A stretch of 64,000 nucleotides of DNA from the NCBI GenBank assembly GCA_016207885.1, contig JACQZE010000016.1, positions 1-64,000 on the forward strand, written 5' to 3'. Source of the stretch: Nitrospirota bacterium. Its GTDB lineage: Bacteria; Nitrospirota; Thermodesulfovibrionia; UBA6902. The notes beneath the pieces are model-generated. The model had not been told where the DNA came from. It saw only the letters and a list, made by a program, of their open reading frames with translations, and did no database searches. Below are positions 43,479 through 51,934 of this stretch, in pieces; the first letter of the stretch is position 1, and the number at the start of each line of letters is the position of its first letter. Made by a program: the position numbers and the translations under genes.

Positions 43479-44579
43479 ATGATAAACAGATTAAACCTGA
43501 TGTTCACTGTTGCAATATTAACCTTAATATTGGGAGGTTGTTCTATGGGAAGCAAAGCTGTAAAAGGTGATAATGTCAGCAATCCGCTCTTTTCCCCTGA
43601 TGGGAAGTCCATTATATTTGACCGTTGTGATACTGACTCTCCTAACCCTGACAAATGCCGCATTCATGTCTACGATCTCGCTACCGGCTCTCTGGGTTAC
43701 TACAAGCCGCTGCCGGGTCAAGCCTGGATGATGGCGTATTACGCCGATTCTGGCGATAAACTTGTATTTGTAACTTTCCCAACCGAAATGCCTGTGGGCG
43801 ATCTGAGCACCTATAATGAATACTATTTTAAATATCAGATTGCCACTATGAACATAGATGGCTCGAACATGCGTGTTGTGACAAAGGGAAGCGGCTTCAA
43901 AATCTACCCGGCGTTTTCGCACTCCGGCAAGAAGGTTATCTTCCCCCAGACTGAGACCATGCGCAAACCCGGCAGCAAGACTGTCGCTTCTCGGTGGGAT
44001 TTGTGGGAACTTGATTTAGAAACCGGCAGGGTGGGGCTGTATGCTGGCAAATTCGAGTTCTTTCAACTGGGTCGGTCGGTTTATTTCCCCGACGATAAGC
44101 AGGTGTTGCTGAATGGAGATAGTCCGATGTCTAAATTAGTGATTGGCCCTGAAAGCACTTTGGCGAAGAGTATCAGTGACTACGATCGACGTTACAACCG
44201 GAGTAAAGTCATAGTGGTAAGTCGAGGGCAGACTATGCTGGAGTCGCCGATGTTTACTGATCTCGTCGGTGCTAATCACCCTTCATCGGACGCACAGGGG
44301 AATGTGTTTTTTGATGCTGATGGCGGACCCAAGGAGGGCATCAGAATTCGTCGTGTGGGATTGGATGGAAGCAGACAATCATGGCGCTATCCGCCACATG
44401 ACTCTGATTCGAGTGCTAATCTCGGGACTGCGGTATCCCGTGATGGGCGATATTTTGTCATCGCTTTAAACAATGGCCCTACACGTATCAAAAACGCAAA
44501 ACTATTATTGCTTGACACAGAAAGCGGAATATGGCGGGAATTGATACTACCGCATGAAGCAACGCAAATTAACCAATAA
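43479..44579 (+). CDS. TolB-like beta-propeller lipoprotein
   Basis: 366 residues. MINRLNLMFTVAILTLILGGCSM is a lipoprotein signal with lipobox LGGC. The mature part has WD40/TolB-like strands: NPLFSPDGKSIIFDRC, VHDLATG-type turns, YPAFSHSGKKVIFPQ and LLLDTESG. This indicates a six- or seven-bladed propeller facing the periplasm. No Tol or Pal genes are near. The role is unknown. The upstream gap holds two repeats and a TATAAT box. Confidence 0.7.
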   Translation: MINRLNLMFTVAILTLILGGCSMGSKAVKGDNVSNPLFSPDGKSIIFDRCDTDSPNPDKCRIHVYDLATGSLGYYKPLPGQAWMMAYYADSGDKLVFVTFPTEMPVGDLSTYNEYYFKYQIATMNIDGSNMRVVTKGSGFKIYPAFSHSGKKVIFPQTETMRKPGSKTVASRWDLWELDLETGRVGLYAGKFEFFQLGRSVYFPDDKQVLLNGDSPMSKLVIGPESTLAKSISDYDRRYNRSKVIVVSRGQTMLESPMFTDLVGANHPSSDAQGNVFFDADGGPKEGIRIRRVGLDGSRQSWRYPPHDSDSSANLGTAVSRDGRYFVIALNNGPTRIKNAKLLLLDTESGIWRELILPHEATQINQ

Positions 44580-44623
44580 ATCTCATTTTGGAAAAATTGT
44601 ATAATAAAACCGGAGGTGCTGAT

Positions 44624-44824
44624 ATGCAAAAGACATTGTCTGCTGAAATTAAGAGGGTAACAAAAGATAAGATCAAGTTTGAAATAACAAAAGATAATTA
44701 TGAAACTTTCTGTAATGCTGTCGGTCTTTTTAAGAAGGATTTTATTGATACACTGAAAAGATCAGAAGCAGATCATAAGGCAGGCCGTACAACAAAAAGA
44801 AAATCTCTGCTTGAAATTACATAA
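44624..44824 (+). CDS. Antitoxin of a RelE-like TA pair
   Basis: 66 residues from the ATG at 44624, chosen because GGAGG is 7 bases upstream; an ATG 12 codons earlier lacks one. It is a small charged protein (MQKTLSAEIKRVTKDKIKFE) with a Lys/Arg-rich C-terminal part. It has no sequence family that I recognise, but it lies 5 bp before a RelE-superfamily toxin gene in the usual antitoxin-first order. Confidence 0.65.
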   Translation: MQKTLSAEIKRVTKDKIKFEITKDNYETFCNAVGLFKKDFIDTLKRSEADHKAGRTTKRKSLLEIT

Positions 44825-44829
44825 AAGGC

Positions 44830-45108
44830 ATGACAGAGATATATACTACTGCCACATTCAATGAGTTGTTTCTTAACCTTCCGATAAAGATCAGGATTAA
44901 AGCTGACGAGAAGACAAAATTATTCAGGGAGAATCCCTTCAATCCTATCCTTAGAACAGAAAAACTTCATCCAAAAGGTCATGATGTCTGGAGTTTCAGA
45001 ATTGATATCCACTACAGAATCGTATTTAGATTTACAGGGAAAGACGTAGTTGAATTCCGCTTCATAGGCCATCACAATCAAATTTACGATTACAATATTT
45101 TCGGTTGA
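44830..45108 (+). CDS. RelE/ParE-superfamily toxin
   Basis: 92 residues with the RelE fold pattern: FLNLPIKIRIKADEKTKLFRENP, HPKGHDVWSFRIDIHYRIVFRF, then FRFIGHHNQIYDY. The basic residues in the central strands and the GHHNQIY ending resemble YoeB/RelE mRNA interferases and their close relatives. It is paired with the gene at 44624. Confidence 0.8.
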   Translation: MTEIYTTATFNELFLNLPIKIRIKADEKTKLFRENPFNPILRTEKLHPKGHDVWSFRIDIHYRIVFRFTGKDVVEFRFIGHHNQIYDYNIFG

Positions 45109-45133
45109 GAAAGCAGTTGTGCTGAAAACAAAA

Positions 45134-45160
45134 AAAGGGCCGGGGATTACCCGACCCTTT
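45134..45160. terminator. Bidirectional terminator between the TA pair and metF
   Basis: Arms AAAGGGCCGGG and CCCGACCCTTT (one C-A mismatch) around GATTA. On the minus strand the tail is T-rich (TTTTTTGTTTT), good for ending the metF operon. On the plus strand it is followed by GATTTATT. Confidence 0.75.
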
Positions 45161-45186
45161 GATTTATTAAATCTGTAAAATAATTA

Positions 45187-45209
45187 GATTCTGGACAAGC
45201 CAGAATGAC
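45187..45209. repeat. Dispersed 23-bp hairpin repeat, copy 3
   Basis: Identical to 8806-8828. It is again located between an operon's last gene (metF, stop at 45241) and its terminator. A partial echo (ACTGGAATGACAA) lies at 45222-45234. Confidence 0.8.
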
Positions 45210-45240
45210 AAAAAAATAAACTACTGGAATGACAACGCGC

Positions 45241-46122
45241 TTACAGCAGTCCGGCTCTCTCCATTATCTCAGGCACTTTGTCTTCCGCGCCGATAGCCAT
45301 GATGTGAACGCCGTCGCAGATCTTCTCATCCTTAAGCTGCCTGATGTGCCTTGCCATTATATCTATCCCGGCATCTAAAGCCTTCTCTTTGCCTGCTGCC
45401 TTTAACTCATCGATCAGGTTCTGGGGAACAGTGATTCCCGGGACGAACTTGTTCATGAAGTTTGCCATGCCCGCGCTCTTCAGAAGAACCAATCCTGCAA
45501 GTATCTTCACAGGGAATTGTCTTGCGTAGCTCATAAAATCCTTGAACTTGTCTATGTCATATATCGCCTGTGTCTGGAAGAAGTTCGCTCCTGCCGCTAT
45601 CTTCTTTTCAAACTTCATGAGCTGCGGTTCGATCGGATTGGATTCAGGAGTGACGACCGCGCCCTGATAAAAATCAGTCGCGCCCTTTAACTCATTGCCC
45701 ATCATATCTTTGCCCGCATTAAGCCCGGCTACTATTTGAAGAAGCTGGACAGATTCGATATCATAGACAGGCTTTGCCTCTTTATGGTCGCCTGCGTTGG
45801 GATGGTCGCCGGTCATGCAGAGGACATTCTTTATCCCGAGTATGCTCGCGCCAAGCAGGTCTGACTGAAGGCCGATGCGGTTTCTGTCGCGGCATGTCAT
45901 CTGCAAAATTGGTTCATGCCCCATCTCAAGTAGGAGCTTGCAGAATGAGACCGAGCTGATGCGCATGACTGCCGACTGGTTATCAGTAACATTAAGGGCA
46001 TCAACCTTTCCTTTGAGCAGTTCTGACTCATGGAGTATCTTTTTTATATCAGTGCCCTTTGCCGGGCCTACTTCTGCTGTTACAACAAATTTTCCTGAAT
46101 TAAGGGCGTCTCTAAGGCTCAC
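45241..46122 (-). CDS. metF: Methylenetetrahydrofolate reductase MetF
   Basis: 293 residues of the MTHFR TIM-barrel: FVVTAEVGPAKGTDIKKIL, QMTCRDRNRIGLQSDLLGASILGIKNVLCMTGDHP and FFQTQAIYD. It reduces methylene-THF to methyl-THF for AcsE. The likely start is GTG, and its first bases overlap the metV stop (GTGA), so MetV and MetF are coupled. The electron donor cannot be told. MetVF types in acetogens use ferredoxin or other partners instead of NADH alone. Confidence 0.94.
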   Translation of the reverse strand: MSLRDALNSGKFVVTAEVGPAKGTDIKKILHESELLKGKVDALNVTDNQSAVMRISSVSFCKLLLEMGHEPILQMTCRDRNRIGLQSDLLGASILGIKNVLCMTGDHPNAGDHKEAKPVYDIESVQLLQIVAGLNAGKDMMGNELKGATDFYQGAVVTPESNPIEPQLMKFEKKIAAGANFFQTQAIYDIDKFKDFMSYARQFPVKILAGLVLLKSAGMANFMNKFVPGITVPQNLIDELKAAGKEKALDAGIDIMARHIRQLKDEKICDGVHIMAIGAEDKVPEIMERAGLL

Positions 46123-46790
46123 TTTTTTACCTCCTCTTTCTCACCACGGGTATTAAGGGTAGCTGGTTTTCTGCTTGCCGACCAGTTCTTCGGGCTGAGC
46201 GTCTTTTTAAAATCTTCAAGCCGGTTGGTCTTCTTCATCCTGTTGTATATCCTTACCCAAGCGCACTCTATGTCCGGGCTGACCTCGCATTTGCCTTCAT
46301 TCGTCCCGCCGCAAGGGCCGTTCAAAAGCCCCTTGGGGCATGCGGTGACAGGGCAGATGCCGCCTGTTTTATCAAGTATGCACTCGCCGCACAGTGAACA
46401 TCTTTCATCGAACATCTGAAACCTTGTCATGTTGCCAAGGAATAAGGTGTCGTTGGAAGGGAATACAGGCTTGTCAGGGAATATCTCAACAGCCGACTGT
46501 GTGCCTGCACCGCATGACATGACGATTATCGCGTCAGCAGCAGCGCATGCGTCTTTATCTTTCTTCAGTTCTATCTTTGTGCCTAATGTCTGGCATCCTG
46601 TCTTCGGAAGCATGGTGCCTGTGACGGTCTTGCCTTCGGCTTCGAGCGCTATTTTGAGCGCTGCAAGTTCAGGCTCGCCTCCTGTGCCGCACAATGATGC
46701 GCATTCAGAACAGCCGACGAGAAAGAAACTTTTGTAGTCTGCGATATTTTCCAGCAAAGCCTTAAAGTCGCGTTTCTTGGTGATTATCAT
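46119..46790 (-). CDS. metV: MetV, zinc/iron-sulfur partner of MetF
   Basis: 223 residues with the MTHFR C-terminal zinc-finger-like domain: CSLCGECILDKTGGICPVTACPKGLLNGPCGG and CAWVRIYNRMKK. The N-terminal half has CSECASLCGTGGE and CGAGTQSAVE. MetV is required for MetF activity in many acetogens. The C-terminus overlaps metF by 4 bases, and it is 33 bp after folE. Confidence 0.93.
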   Translation of the reverse strand: MIITKKRDFKALLENIADYKSFFLVGCSECASLCGTGGEPELAALKIALEAEGKTVTGTMLPKTGCQTLGTKIELKKDKDACAAADAIIVMSCGAGTQSAVEIFPDKPVFPSNDTLFLGNMTRFQMFDERCSLCGECILDKTGGICPVTACPKGLLNGPCGGTNEGKCEVSPDIECAWVRIYNRMKKTNRLEDFKKTLSPKNWSASRKPATLNTRGEKEEVKK

Positions 46791-46823
46791 TTTTCACTCC
46801 TTATGCATGAAATATGTATCAGT

Positions 46824-47387
46824 TTAATTGTTCTGCTTGATAAGCTCAAGAAGCTCCATCCTTGTAGATTCCTTTGTCCTGAAGATCCCTCTGACTGCTG
46901 ATGTGACAGTGCTCGCGCCTGACTTCTTAAGCCCGCGCATGGAAAGGCAGAGGTGCTCTGCGTCAATGATGACCATGGCGCCTTTAGGTTTTAATTTCTT
47001 CATTATCAGGTCAGCAAGCTGAGTTGTCAGGCGTTCCTGTACAGTAGGCCTCTTTGCAAAGAGTTCAACAGCTTTTGCAAGTTCGCTAAGCCCGACGATC
47101 TTTCCGCCTGATGGTATATATGCCACATGCGCCTTGCCTATGAATGGAAGAAGATGGTGCTCGCATACAGAATAGAACGGGATATTTTTCAGGAGCACCA
47201 TCTCGTCATGGCTTTCACCCTCAATCGGCTTGAGTATCTCATCATCCGGCGTGGAAAGGCCTGCGAATATCTCTTCATACAGTATGGCGATGCGCTGCGG
47301 CGTATCCTTGATCCCCGGCCTTTCGGTGTCTTCCCCGATGCCTTCAAGGATAAGCTTTACGCCTTTTTCAATCTTCTTTCTGTCCAT
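46824..47387 (-). CDS. folE: GTP cyclohydrolase I FolE
   Basis: 187 residues, the family length. Zinc-site segments [18 protein letters not shown] and EHLCLSMRG are intact. It makes dihydroneopterin triphosphate, the first step to folate, and sits inside the operon that uses THF for C1 transfer. The folD stop lies 8 bp upstream. Confidence 0.96.
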   Translation of the reverse strand: MDRKKIEKGVKLILEGIGEDTERPGIKDTPQRIAILYEEIFAGLSTPDDEILKPIEGESHDEMVLLKNIPFYSVCEHHLLPFIGKAHVAYIPSGGKIVGLSELAKAVELFAKRPTVQERLTTQLADLIMKKLKPKGAMVIIDAEHLCLSMRGLKKSGASTVTSAVRGIFRTKESTRMELLELIKQNN

Positions 47388-47395
47388 GATTAAAC

Positions 47396-48742
47396 TTATT
47401 TCTTCATCAACTCCGGAAGAATAGCTTCCAAAGCGTCAACAGCATGCACTGGATGGCTGTCAGGATGTATAGCCCTGTTAAAGAGCTTCTCAGCATTGAC
47501 TGCCGCATCAGATTCACTCGATCCTGCATAAGATGCAAGAAGCTTTGTAAAGGTTGATATAGCGATCGGCCTGTTGTCTTCAACAGCTTTTCTGACCTTA
47601 TCAATGTTCTGGTAAAGCATGCCGAGCCATCCCTGATGTACCAGTTTGGTTACGGTAGCAGGGCCGACACCGCCGGTCTCTAATGTGAATGCAGCAGCCT
47701 TGGAGCGTGCAGCAGGGTCAACATCGCCGTAAGGCGACTTGCCGTCTTTTCTAAATGATGTGGAAGCGTCTATTATCAGGCATCCCTGCTTAACCATCTC
47801 AGGTGTGAAGAAGTATTCTGTATCAGAATGAACTTTGTAGGGGTGAAATCCCATGCAGCCGAAGATTATATCAGCGCGTTTCGAAAGTTCAATATATATT
47901 CTGCGCTGTGTCTCTTTATCAGAAGCTCCGCCTGAACCTGTCTTTGTATGCAGCGGACCTAATACTGTAGCGTCAAAACGCTTCAGGAGATTGAAGAGCG
48001 GTTCGCCGACGATGTTGCTTCTGCCTGCGACCACAACCTCAAGCCCTGCGAAGCTGGCTATGCCATCCGGGCGAAGCCTTGCGCCTTTTTCCCTGACGAG
48101 ATATACACTTGACAGATCCACCATACCCCTTGGAGTGCAGCAGTCGTAATAGCGTTCAGCTCCCAAAGACATAAGCCCGAGCGTGACCTGATTGAGCCCG
48201 TCTCCGTCTTTCGCAACATTTATACGGTTGCAGAGAGCGGTTGTATCAATAGTCTCTCCGGCCTTGCCGCCGAATGGAAGCTGGAACATCAAGATAGAGA
48301 TAGACTTGTCATTATTCCACTGCTCGAGCTTTTTATACATTTCAGAAGCTGTGACAGTAGATGGGAATTCTTCGAGCATGCTTGAGAGCCCTGAAAGTTT
48401 TGTTGTGGCAGATTTCATTCCGACATAGCTTCTCGATGCAGCGACCTTGGGGTCATCTTTATCGCCGACCAGAACGGTCAGGACTTTTGAGTCGGCAGGC
48501 TTAACATCTTTAAGAGCCGGTATCTCGCTCAGAAAATCAGACCTGCGCTTAAGCTCGGGGATGATCACATCCTGATATCCCTTTGGAAATTTCTGCTCTC
48601 CCTTTACGACTCCGGAGCCGTTAATGACATTGGAATATTCTTCTCCGCGGAATGAGCGGGAAATAAGGTGTTTAAAATCATCCTGCGCAAACAGCCAGTG
48701 ATTAATGCCTCCGATGCGTTCCTTGTACTCTCTGTATGCCAT
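47396..48742 (-). CDS. folD: Long FolD-type methylene-THF dehydrogenase/cyclohydrolase
   Basis: 448 residues, about 150 more than usual FolD. Core motifs are kept: [14 protein letters not shown] with the catalytic Lys, QLPFGG in place of [22 protein letters not shown] for the dinucleotide fold, and [11 protein letters not shown]. The extra sequence is an N-terminal extension of about 80 residues and insertions between motifs, including [18 protein letters not shown] and [21 protein letters not shown]. It should convert methylene-THF to formyl-THF or the reverse and is first in the folD-folE-metV-metF operon. Cofactor preference is unknown. It could be a distinct FolD subfamily. Confidence 0.8.
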   Translation of the reverse strand: MAYREYKERIGGINHWLFAQDDFKHLISRSFRGEEYSNVINGSGVVKGEQKFPKGYQDVIIPELKRRSDFLSEIPALKDVKPADSKVLTVLVGDKDDPKVAASRSYVGMKSATTKLSGLSSMLEEFPSTVTASEMYKKLEQWNNDKSISILMFQLPFGGKAGETIDTTALCNRINVAKDGDGLNQVTLGLMSLGAERYYDCCTPRGMVDLSSVYLVREKGARLRPDGIASFAGLEVVVAGRSNIVGEPLFNLLKRFDATVLGPLHTKTGSGGASDKETQRRIYIELSKRADIIFGCMGFHPYKVHSDTEYFFTPEMVKQGCLIIDASTSFRKDGKSPYGDVDPAARSKAAAFTLETGGVGPATVTKLVHQGWLGMLYQNIDKVRKAVEDNRPIAISTFTKLLASYAGSSESDAAVNAEKLFNRAIHPDSHPVHAVDALEAILPELMKK

Positions 48743-48875
48743 TAGTTCCTCCTGAGATTTATTAAATTTTAGTAAGGAATTGCTTAAAATTTGAAAGGAA
48801 TTTTAGCATTTATGAATTATGAGTGTCAAAAAATGACAGAGTTAAATAAGGAGGATGGTGAGGAATAAAAAATCA

Positions 48876-48909
48876 ATCCCCTCTTGCCTGAAACAGCGTA
48901 AGAGGGGAT
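48876..48909 (-). terminator. Terminator after the small basic protein gene
   Basis: Perfect ten-base arms ATCCCCTCTT and AAGAGGGGAT with a 14-base loop. The minus-strand tail runs into TTTTTTATT. It lies 38 bp after the stop of the micro-gene at 48947. Confidence 0.75.
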
Positions 48910-48946
48910 CGGTTGGATAACATCTGAATGTGATTGTAGTTATGAA

Positions 48947-49045
48947 CTAACCCTTTTTCTCCTGCTTTGCCTTTCTCTTTTCTTTAAGGGTCATCTTTGG
49001 CGCTTTCTTTGCGCTCGATTTCTGTTTGTCTTTTCCTTTGCTCAT
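48947..49045 (-). CDS. 32-residue basic protein
   Basis: A short frame with a strong ribosome site (AAAAGGAGG before ATCAAATG) and a terminator downstream. It codes for a Lys-rich, disordered peptide that begins MSKGKDKQKSSAKKAPKMTL and ends KAKQEKKG. Similar tiny Lys-rich proteins turn up in many bacterial genomes (general recollection). Possible roles are nucleic-acid or ribosome association. Function unknown. Confidence 0.6.
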   Translation of the reverse strand: MSKGKDKQKSSAKKAPKMTLKEKRKAKQEKKG

Positions 49046-49153
49046 TTGATGCCTCCTTTTTTAAGATGGGATTAGTTTAAATTTTTCTTATGAATCATTA
49101 TAATTATTTTCAGCAGCACTGGCAAGAGGAAAATGCAGTGCGAATGATTGATA

Positions 49154-49741
49154 TCAGGCCTTGCAATTAATTACCCGCATATCGGTGATTATCATATCGA
49201 CTTTTATATCATGCGGTTCTGCCGGTATTTTGTCGCCGATCTGTTCTTCAAAAGCAAGGGCGATGGTGATTATATGTTCAGCCTTTGAAAGCATCTTTGA
49301 CTCATAGCTCAGGAGTTTGTCATAGTAGCCTCCGCCGTATCCCAGGCGATTACCGTTAGTGTCAAATCCTGTTCCGGGAATGATAACAAGGCCGATCTCA
49401 TTCAATGATACTTCACGGTCTTTCAAGATCCCGGGTTCCTGTATGCCCATATACCCGGGGATAAGCTCTGAAACATCCCTGACCTCGAAAAGTCGTAGTC
49501 TTCTATGATCAGGGTCAACCAGCGGTATTATGAGTTTTTTGTTCAGATGTATCACATCCTGAAGGTAATTCATCGTATCAACTTCAGAGCGGAATGAGGC
49601 ATATAATAATATGCATTCAGACTTCTTAAACTCTTCCAGATTAAAAAGTTTCTTTTCAATGGATCTCTCTTTTGACTTCTTCTCGTCAGGATCGATCGAA
49701 TTACGCTTATTGAGCAGGTCTTCTCTGATTCTCTTCTTCAA
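49154..49741 (-). CDS. 5-formyltetrahydrofolate cyclo-ligase
   Basis: 195 residues of the MTHFS family. Conserved pieces are the N-terminal RIREDLLNKRNSIDPDE, CILLYASFRSEVDT, and the strong IIPGTGFDTNGNRLGYGGGYYDKLLS, which includes the ATP-binding YGGGYYD loop. It recycles 5-formyl-THF to methenyl-THF with ATP. Its start overlaps the end of the cooC-like gene by 4 bases. Confidence 0.93.
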   Translation of the reverse strand: MKKRIREDLLNKRNSIDPDEKKSKERSIEKKLFNLEEFKKSECILLYASFRSEVDTMNYLQDVIHLNKKLIIPLVDPDHRRLRLFEVRDVSELIPGYMGIQEPGILKDREVSLNEIGLVIIPGTGFDTNGNRLGYGGGYYDKLLSYESKMLSKAEHIITIALAFEEQIGDKIPAEPHDIKVDMIITDMRVINCKA

Positions 49742-50511
49742 ATATGCTTCTCCAGATTTATCTTTATCTTTTTAACTTCTTCTATAGCAATGGATGACGC
49801 CTTGTTTGACGGGAGCCCTTTGACGTCAGCTTCCATTATATCGTTGTTAAAAGATATCGCGCCCAGCAGTTCCATATCCTTCAGCGAATCTTTAACAAAA
49901 GAGATGTCGCTTTCACCTCTCGTCTTATTGGCAACGGCGAATATTTTTTTGATGCCTAACTCTGCAGCGAGCCTTTTCACAGAGAGCGCTGTCTGTATGC
50001 TTCTCTGCCCGGGCTCCACCACGACTATGAATCCGTCCACGCCTTCGGCAGTCCCCCTTGTGAGGTGCTCAATGCCTGCCTCCATATCAACTATGACGAT
50101 CTCATCTCTCTCAAGGATAAGATGCTTGAGCAGTCTTTTTAAAAGCGCGCTCTCAGGACAGTAGCACCCTGATGATGCGGCCCTTGATTTACCCATGACA
50201 AGAAGGGTTGTGTTGCCGAGCTTGAATCCGAATCCTTCGGGTATATCATCAACCTTGGGATTGAGCCTGAATATCCCGCCCGGGGTTCCGGGTTTTACGC
50301 CGGTCCTCTCCTCTATCAGGTCCGTCAGGTCAGCTATCGGCCGGATGGCGCTTAGTTCATCTTTGGAGATGCCGAGCGCCGCGGCAAGGTTAGCATCCGG
50401 GTCTGCGTCAACCGCGATGACCTTTTTGCCTTCTGAAGAGTAGATATGGCTTAAAAGAGCTGAGAGCGTTGTCTTTCCAACCCCGCCTTTGCCTGTTATC
50501 GCTATTTTCAT
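49738..50511 (-). CDS. cooC: Second CooC-type nickel-maturation ATPase
   Basis: 257 residues with GKGGVGKTTLSALLSHIY, AVDADPDANLAAALG, GCYCPES (CxC metal site) and IVVDMEAGIEHLTRG. It is a paralogue of the protein at 21465-22238 with only moderate similarity and may serve a different metallocentre, for instance ACS rather than CODH. It shares an operon with the formyl-THF cyclo-ligase. Confidence 0.88.
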   Translation of the reverse strand: MKIAITGKGGVGKTTLSALLSHIYSSEGKKVIAVDADPDANLAAALGISKDELSAIRPIADLTDLIEERTGVKPGTPGGIFRLNPKVDDIPEGFGFKLGNTTLLVMGKSRAASSGCYCPESALLKRLLKHLILERDEIVIVDMEAGIEHLTRGTAEGVDGFIVVVEPGQRSIQTALSVKRLAAELGIKKIFAVANKTRGESDISFVKDSLKDMELLGAISFNNDIMEADVKGLPSNKASSIAIEEVKKIKINLEKHI

Positions 50512-50603
50512 TATATTAACTCCTCAGTTTGTTAATGGATGTTAAGATGAAATTAACATGTATTAAATATTTTATCAAAGAATTTAGAATAATAATTATT
50601 TGA

Positions 50604-50632
50604 TTGACTCTGAAATTATGCTCTGATAGGAT
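50604..50632 (+). promoter_or_regulatory. Sigma70-like promoter of the diguanylate cyclase gene
   Basis: TTGACT and TAGGAT separated by exactly 17 bp. The -10 box ends only 6 bases before the ATG at 50639, so the transcript would be almost leaderless. The same bases (AGGATG) could act as a ribosome site from a more distant promoter. Confidence 0.35.
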
Positions 50633-50638
50633 GTTATT

Positions 50639-51919
50639 ATGCCGGATAAGATAAAAGGCACAATTTACTTCACGAAAGAATACAGGATATTCCTCTTCAG
50701 CATCAGCCTTATTATAGCCATCTTTGTATCAGGGATTTTTCTCGGATTGTATTACAGGAACGGCCAGCTGATCGAGGAAGAGATCGTCACTGCCGCAAGG
50801 GCTGACTTCAATGACATCGCCCTGAACAGAAACTGGGGGTCCGGGCACAGCGGTGTTTATGCGGAGAAAAAGAAGGTCGTCGACCCTGAGAACTATCTTG
50901 ATAATCCGGATTTTGAATCCATGAACGGCAAGTTCTATACAAGGATAGGCTCGACTCTGATGACAGGCGAGATAGTGAGGTTCGCGTCAGTAGAGGAGAT
51001 GCTCCTGTTCCATATAACAAGCCTTTATCCACTTGACCCCAGGAATCTGCCGGATGAGTTCGAGCGGGATGCTTTTGCGAAGTTCAACGAGGGCGCTCAT
51101 GAGTTCTACCGCAAAGAAATTATCAATGACAGAACATATTTCAGATATATGGCGCCTCTCTACATGAAGCAGGAATGCCTGGAGTGTCACTTTCAGCAGG
51201 GTTACAGGCAGGGAGAGATAAGGGGCGGGATAAGCCTTAACTACAACATCGAGCATGTTCAGTCAAAACTCAGAAACAATAATTTTATAATTTTGCTATT
51301 AGCCTTTCTGACTATAATTCTTCTTCTCGGGATCATTTATTTTATCGTCCTGAAGCTGATGAGGAAGCTGTCGCAGGCGTATAAGAAGATCGAGGAGCTT
51401 TCGATAATAGATGAGTTGACAGGCCTGTATAACAGGAGATATCTTGCCTACCGCCTGCATGAAGAGGTCAACAGGGCGCAAAGATACGGCCATTATTTGG
51501 GATGCATCATGATAGACATTGACCACTTCAAGAAGTTCAATGACACATACGGCCATATATTCGGCGATCTCATTCTGCAGAAGGTCGCAGCCGTAATAAG
51601 GAAGTACTGCCGCGCTGAAGATATAATCGTGCGCTATGGCGGTGAGGAGTTTCTCATAATCTCGCCTGAAACGAGGATTGAGGGTGTTAAAGTGCTTGCG
51701 TTGAGAATACATGATCTGATCGCCGGAGAAGAGATAAAAGGTGCAGGTTCTGAACCGATCCGGATAACCGTAAGCATGGGAATTGCTGAGATGTTCTATA
51801 AAGAGAAGGAAACTCCAGAGAGTGAAGATGAAATAATTGAACTCGCCGACAGGGCTATGTACAGTGCAAAGGCAAAGGGCAGGGACAGGATAGAGGTTTT
51901 TGATGAGGTGGAGAAATAA
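50639..51919 (+). CDS. Membrane diguanylate cyclase with haem-binding DUF3365-type sensor
   Basis: 426 residues. Helix 1 (about 12-35) precedes a periplasmic sensor in which CLECH at about residue 180, followed by GYRQGEIRGGISL, matches DUF3365/Tll0287-like domains that bind c-type haem. Helix 2 (about 215-240) joins a coiled linker to a GGDEF domain (about 255-420) whose active loop reads GGEEF, in YGGEEFLII. No EAL domain is present. It is thus a likely redox- or gas-controlled c-di-GMP synthase, and the second haem c-di-GMP enzyme in the window. Confidence 0.88.
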   Translation: MPDKIKGTIYFTKEYRIFLFSISLIIAIFVSGIFLGLYYRNGQLIEEEIVTAARADFNDIALNRNWGSGHSGVYAEKKKVVDPENYLDNPDFESMNGKFYTRIGSTLMTGEIVRFASVEEMLLFHITSLYPLDPRNLPDEFERDAFAKFNEGAHEFYRKEIINDRTYFRYMAPLYMKQECLECHFQQGYRQGEIRGGISLNYNIEHVQSKLRNNNFIILLLAFLTIILLLGIIYFIVLKLMRKLSQAYKKIEELSIIDELTGLYNRRYLAYRLHEEVNRAQRYGHYLGCIMIDIDHFKKFNDTYGHIFGDLILQKVAAVIRKYCRAEDIIVRYGGEEFLIISPETRIEGVKVLALRIHDLIAGEEIKGAGSEPIRITVSMGIAEMFYKEKETPESEDEIIELADRAMYSAKAKGRDRIEVFDEVEK

Positions 51920-51934
51920 TTATTATGATGACAT

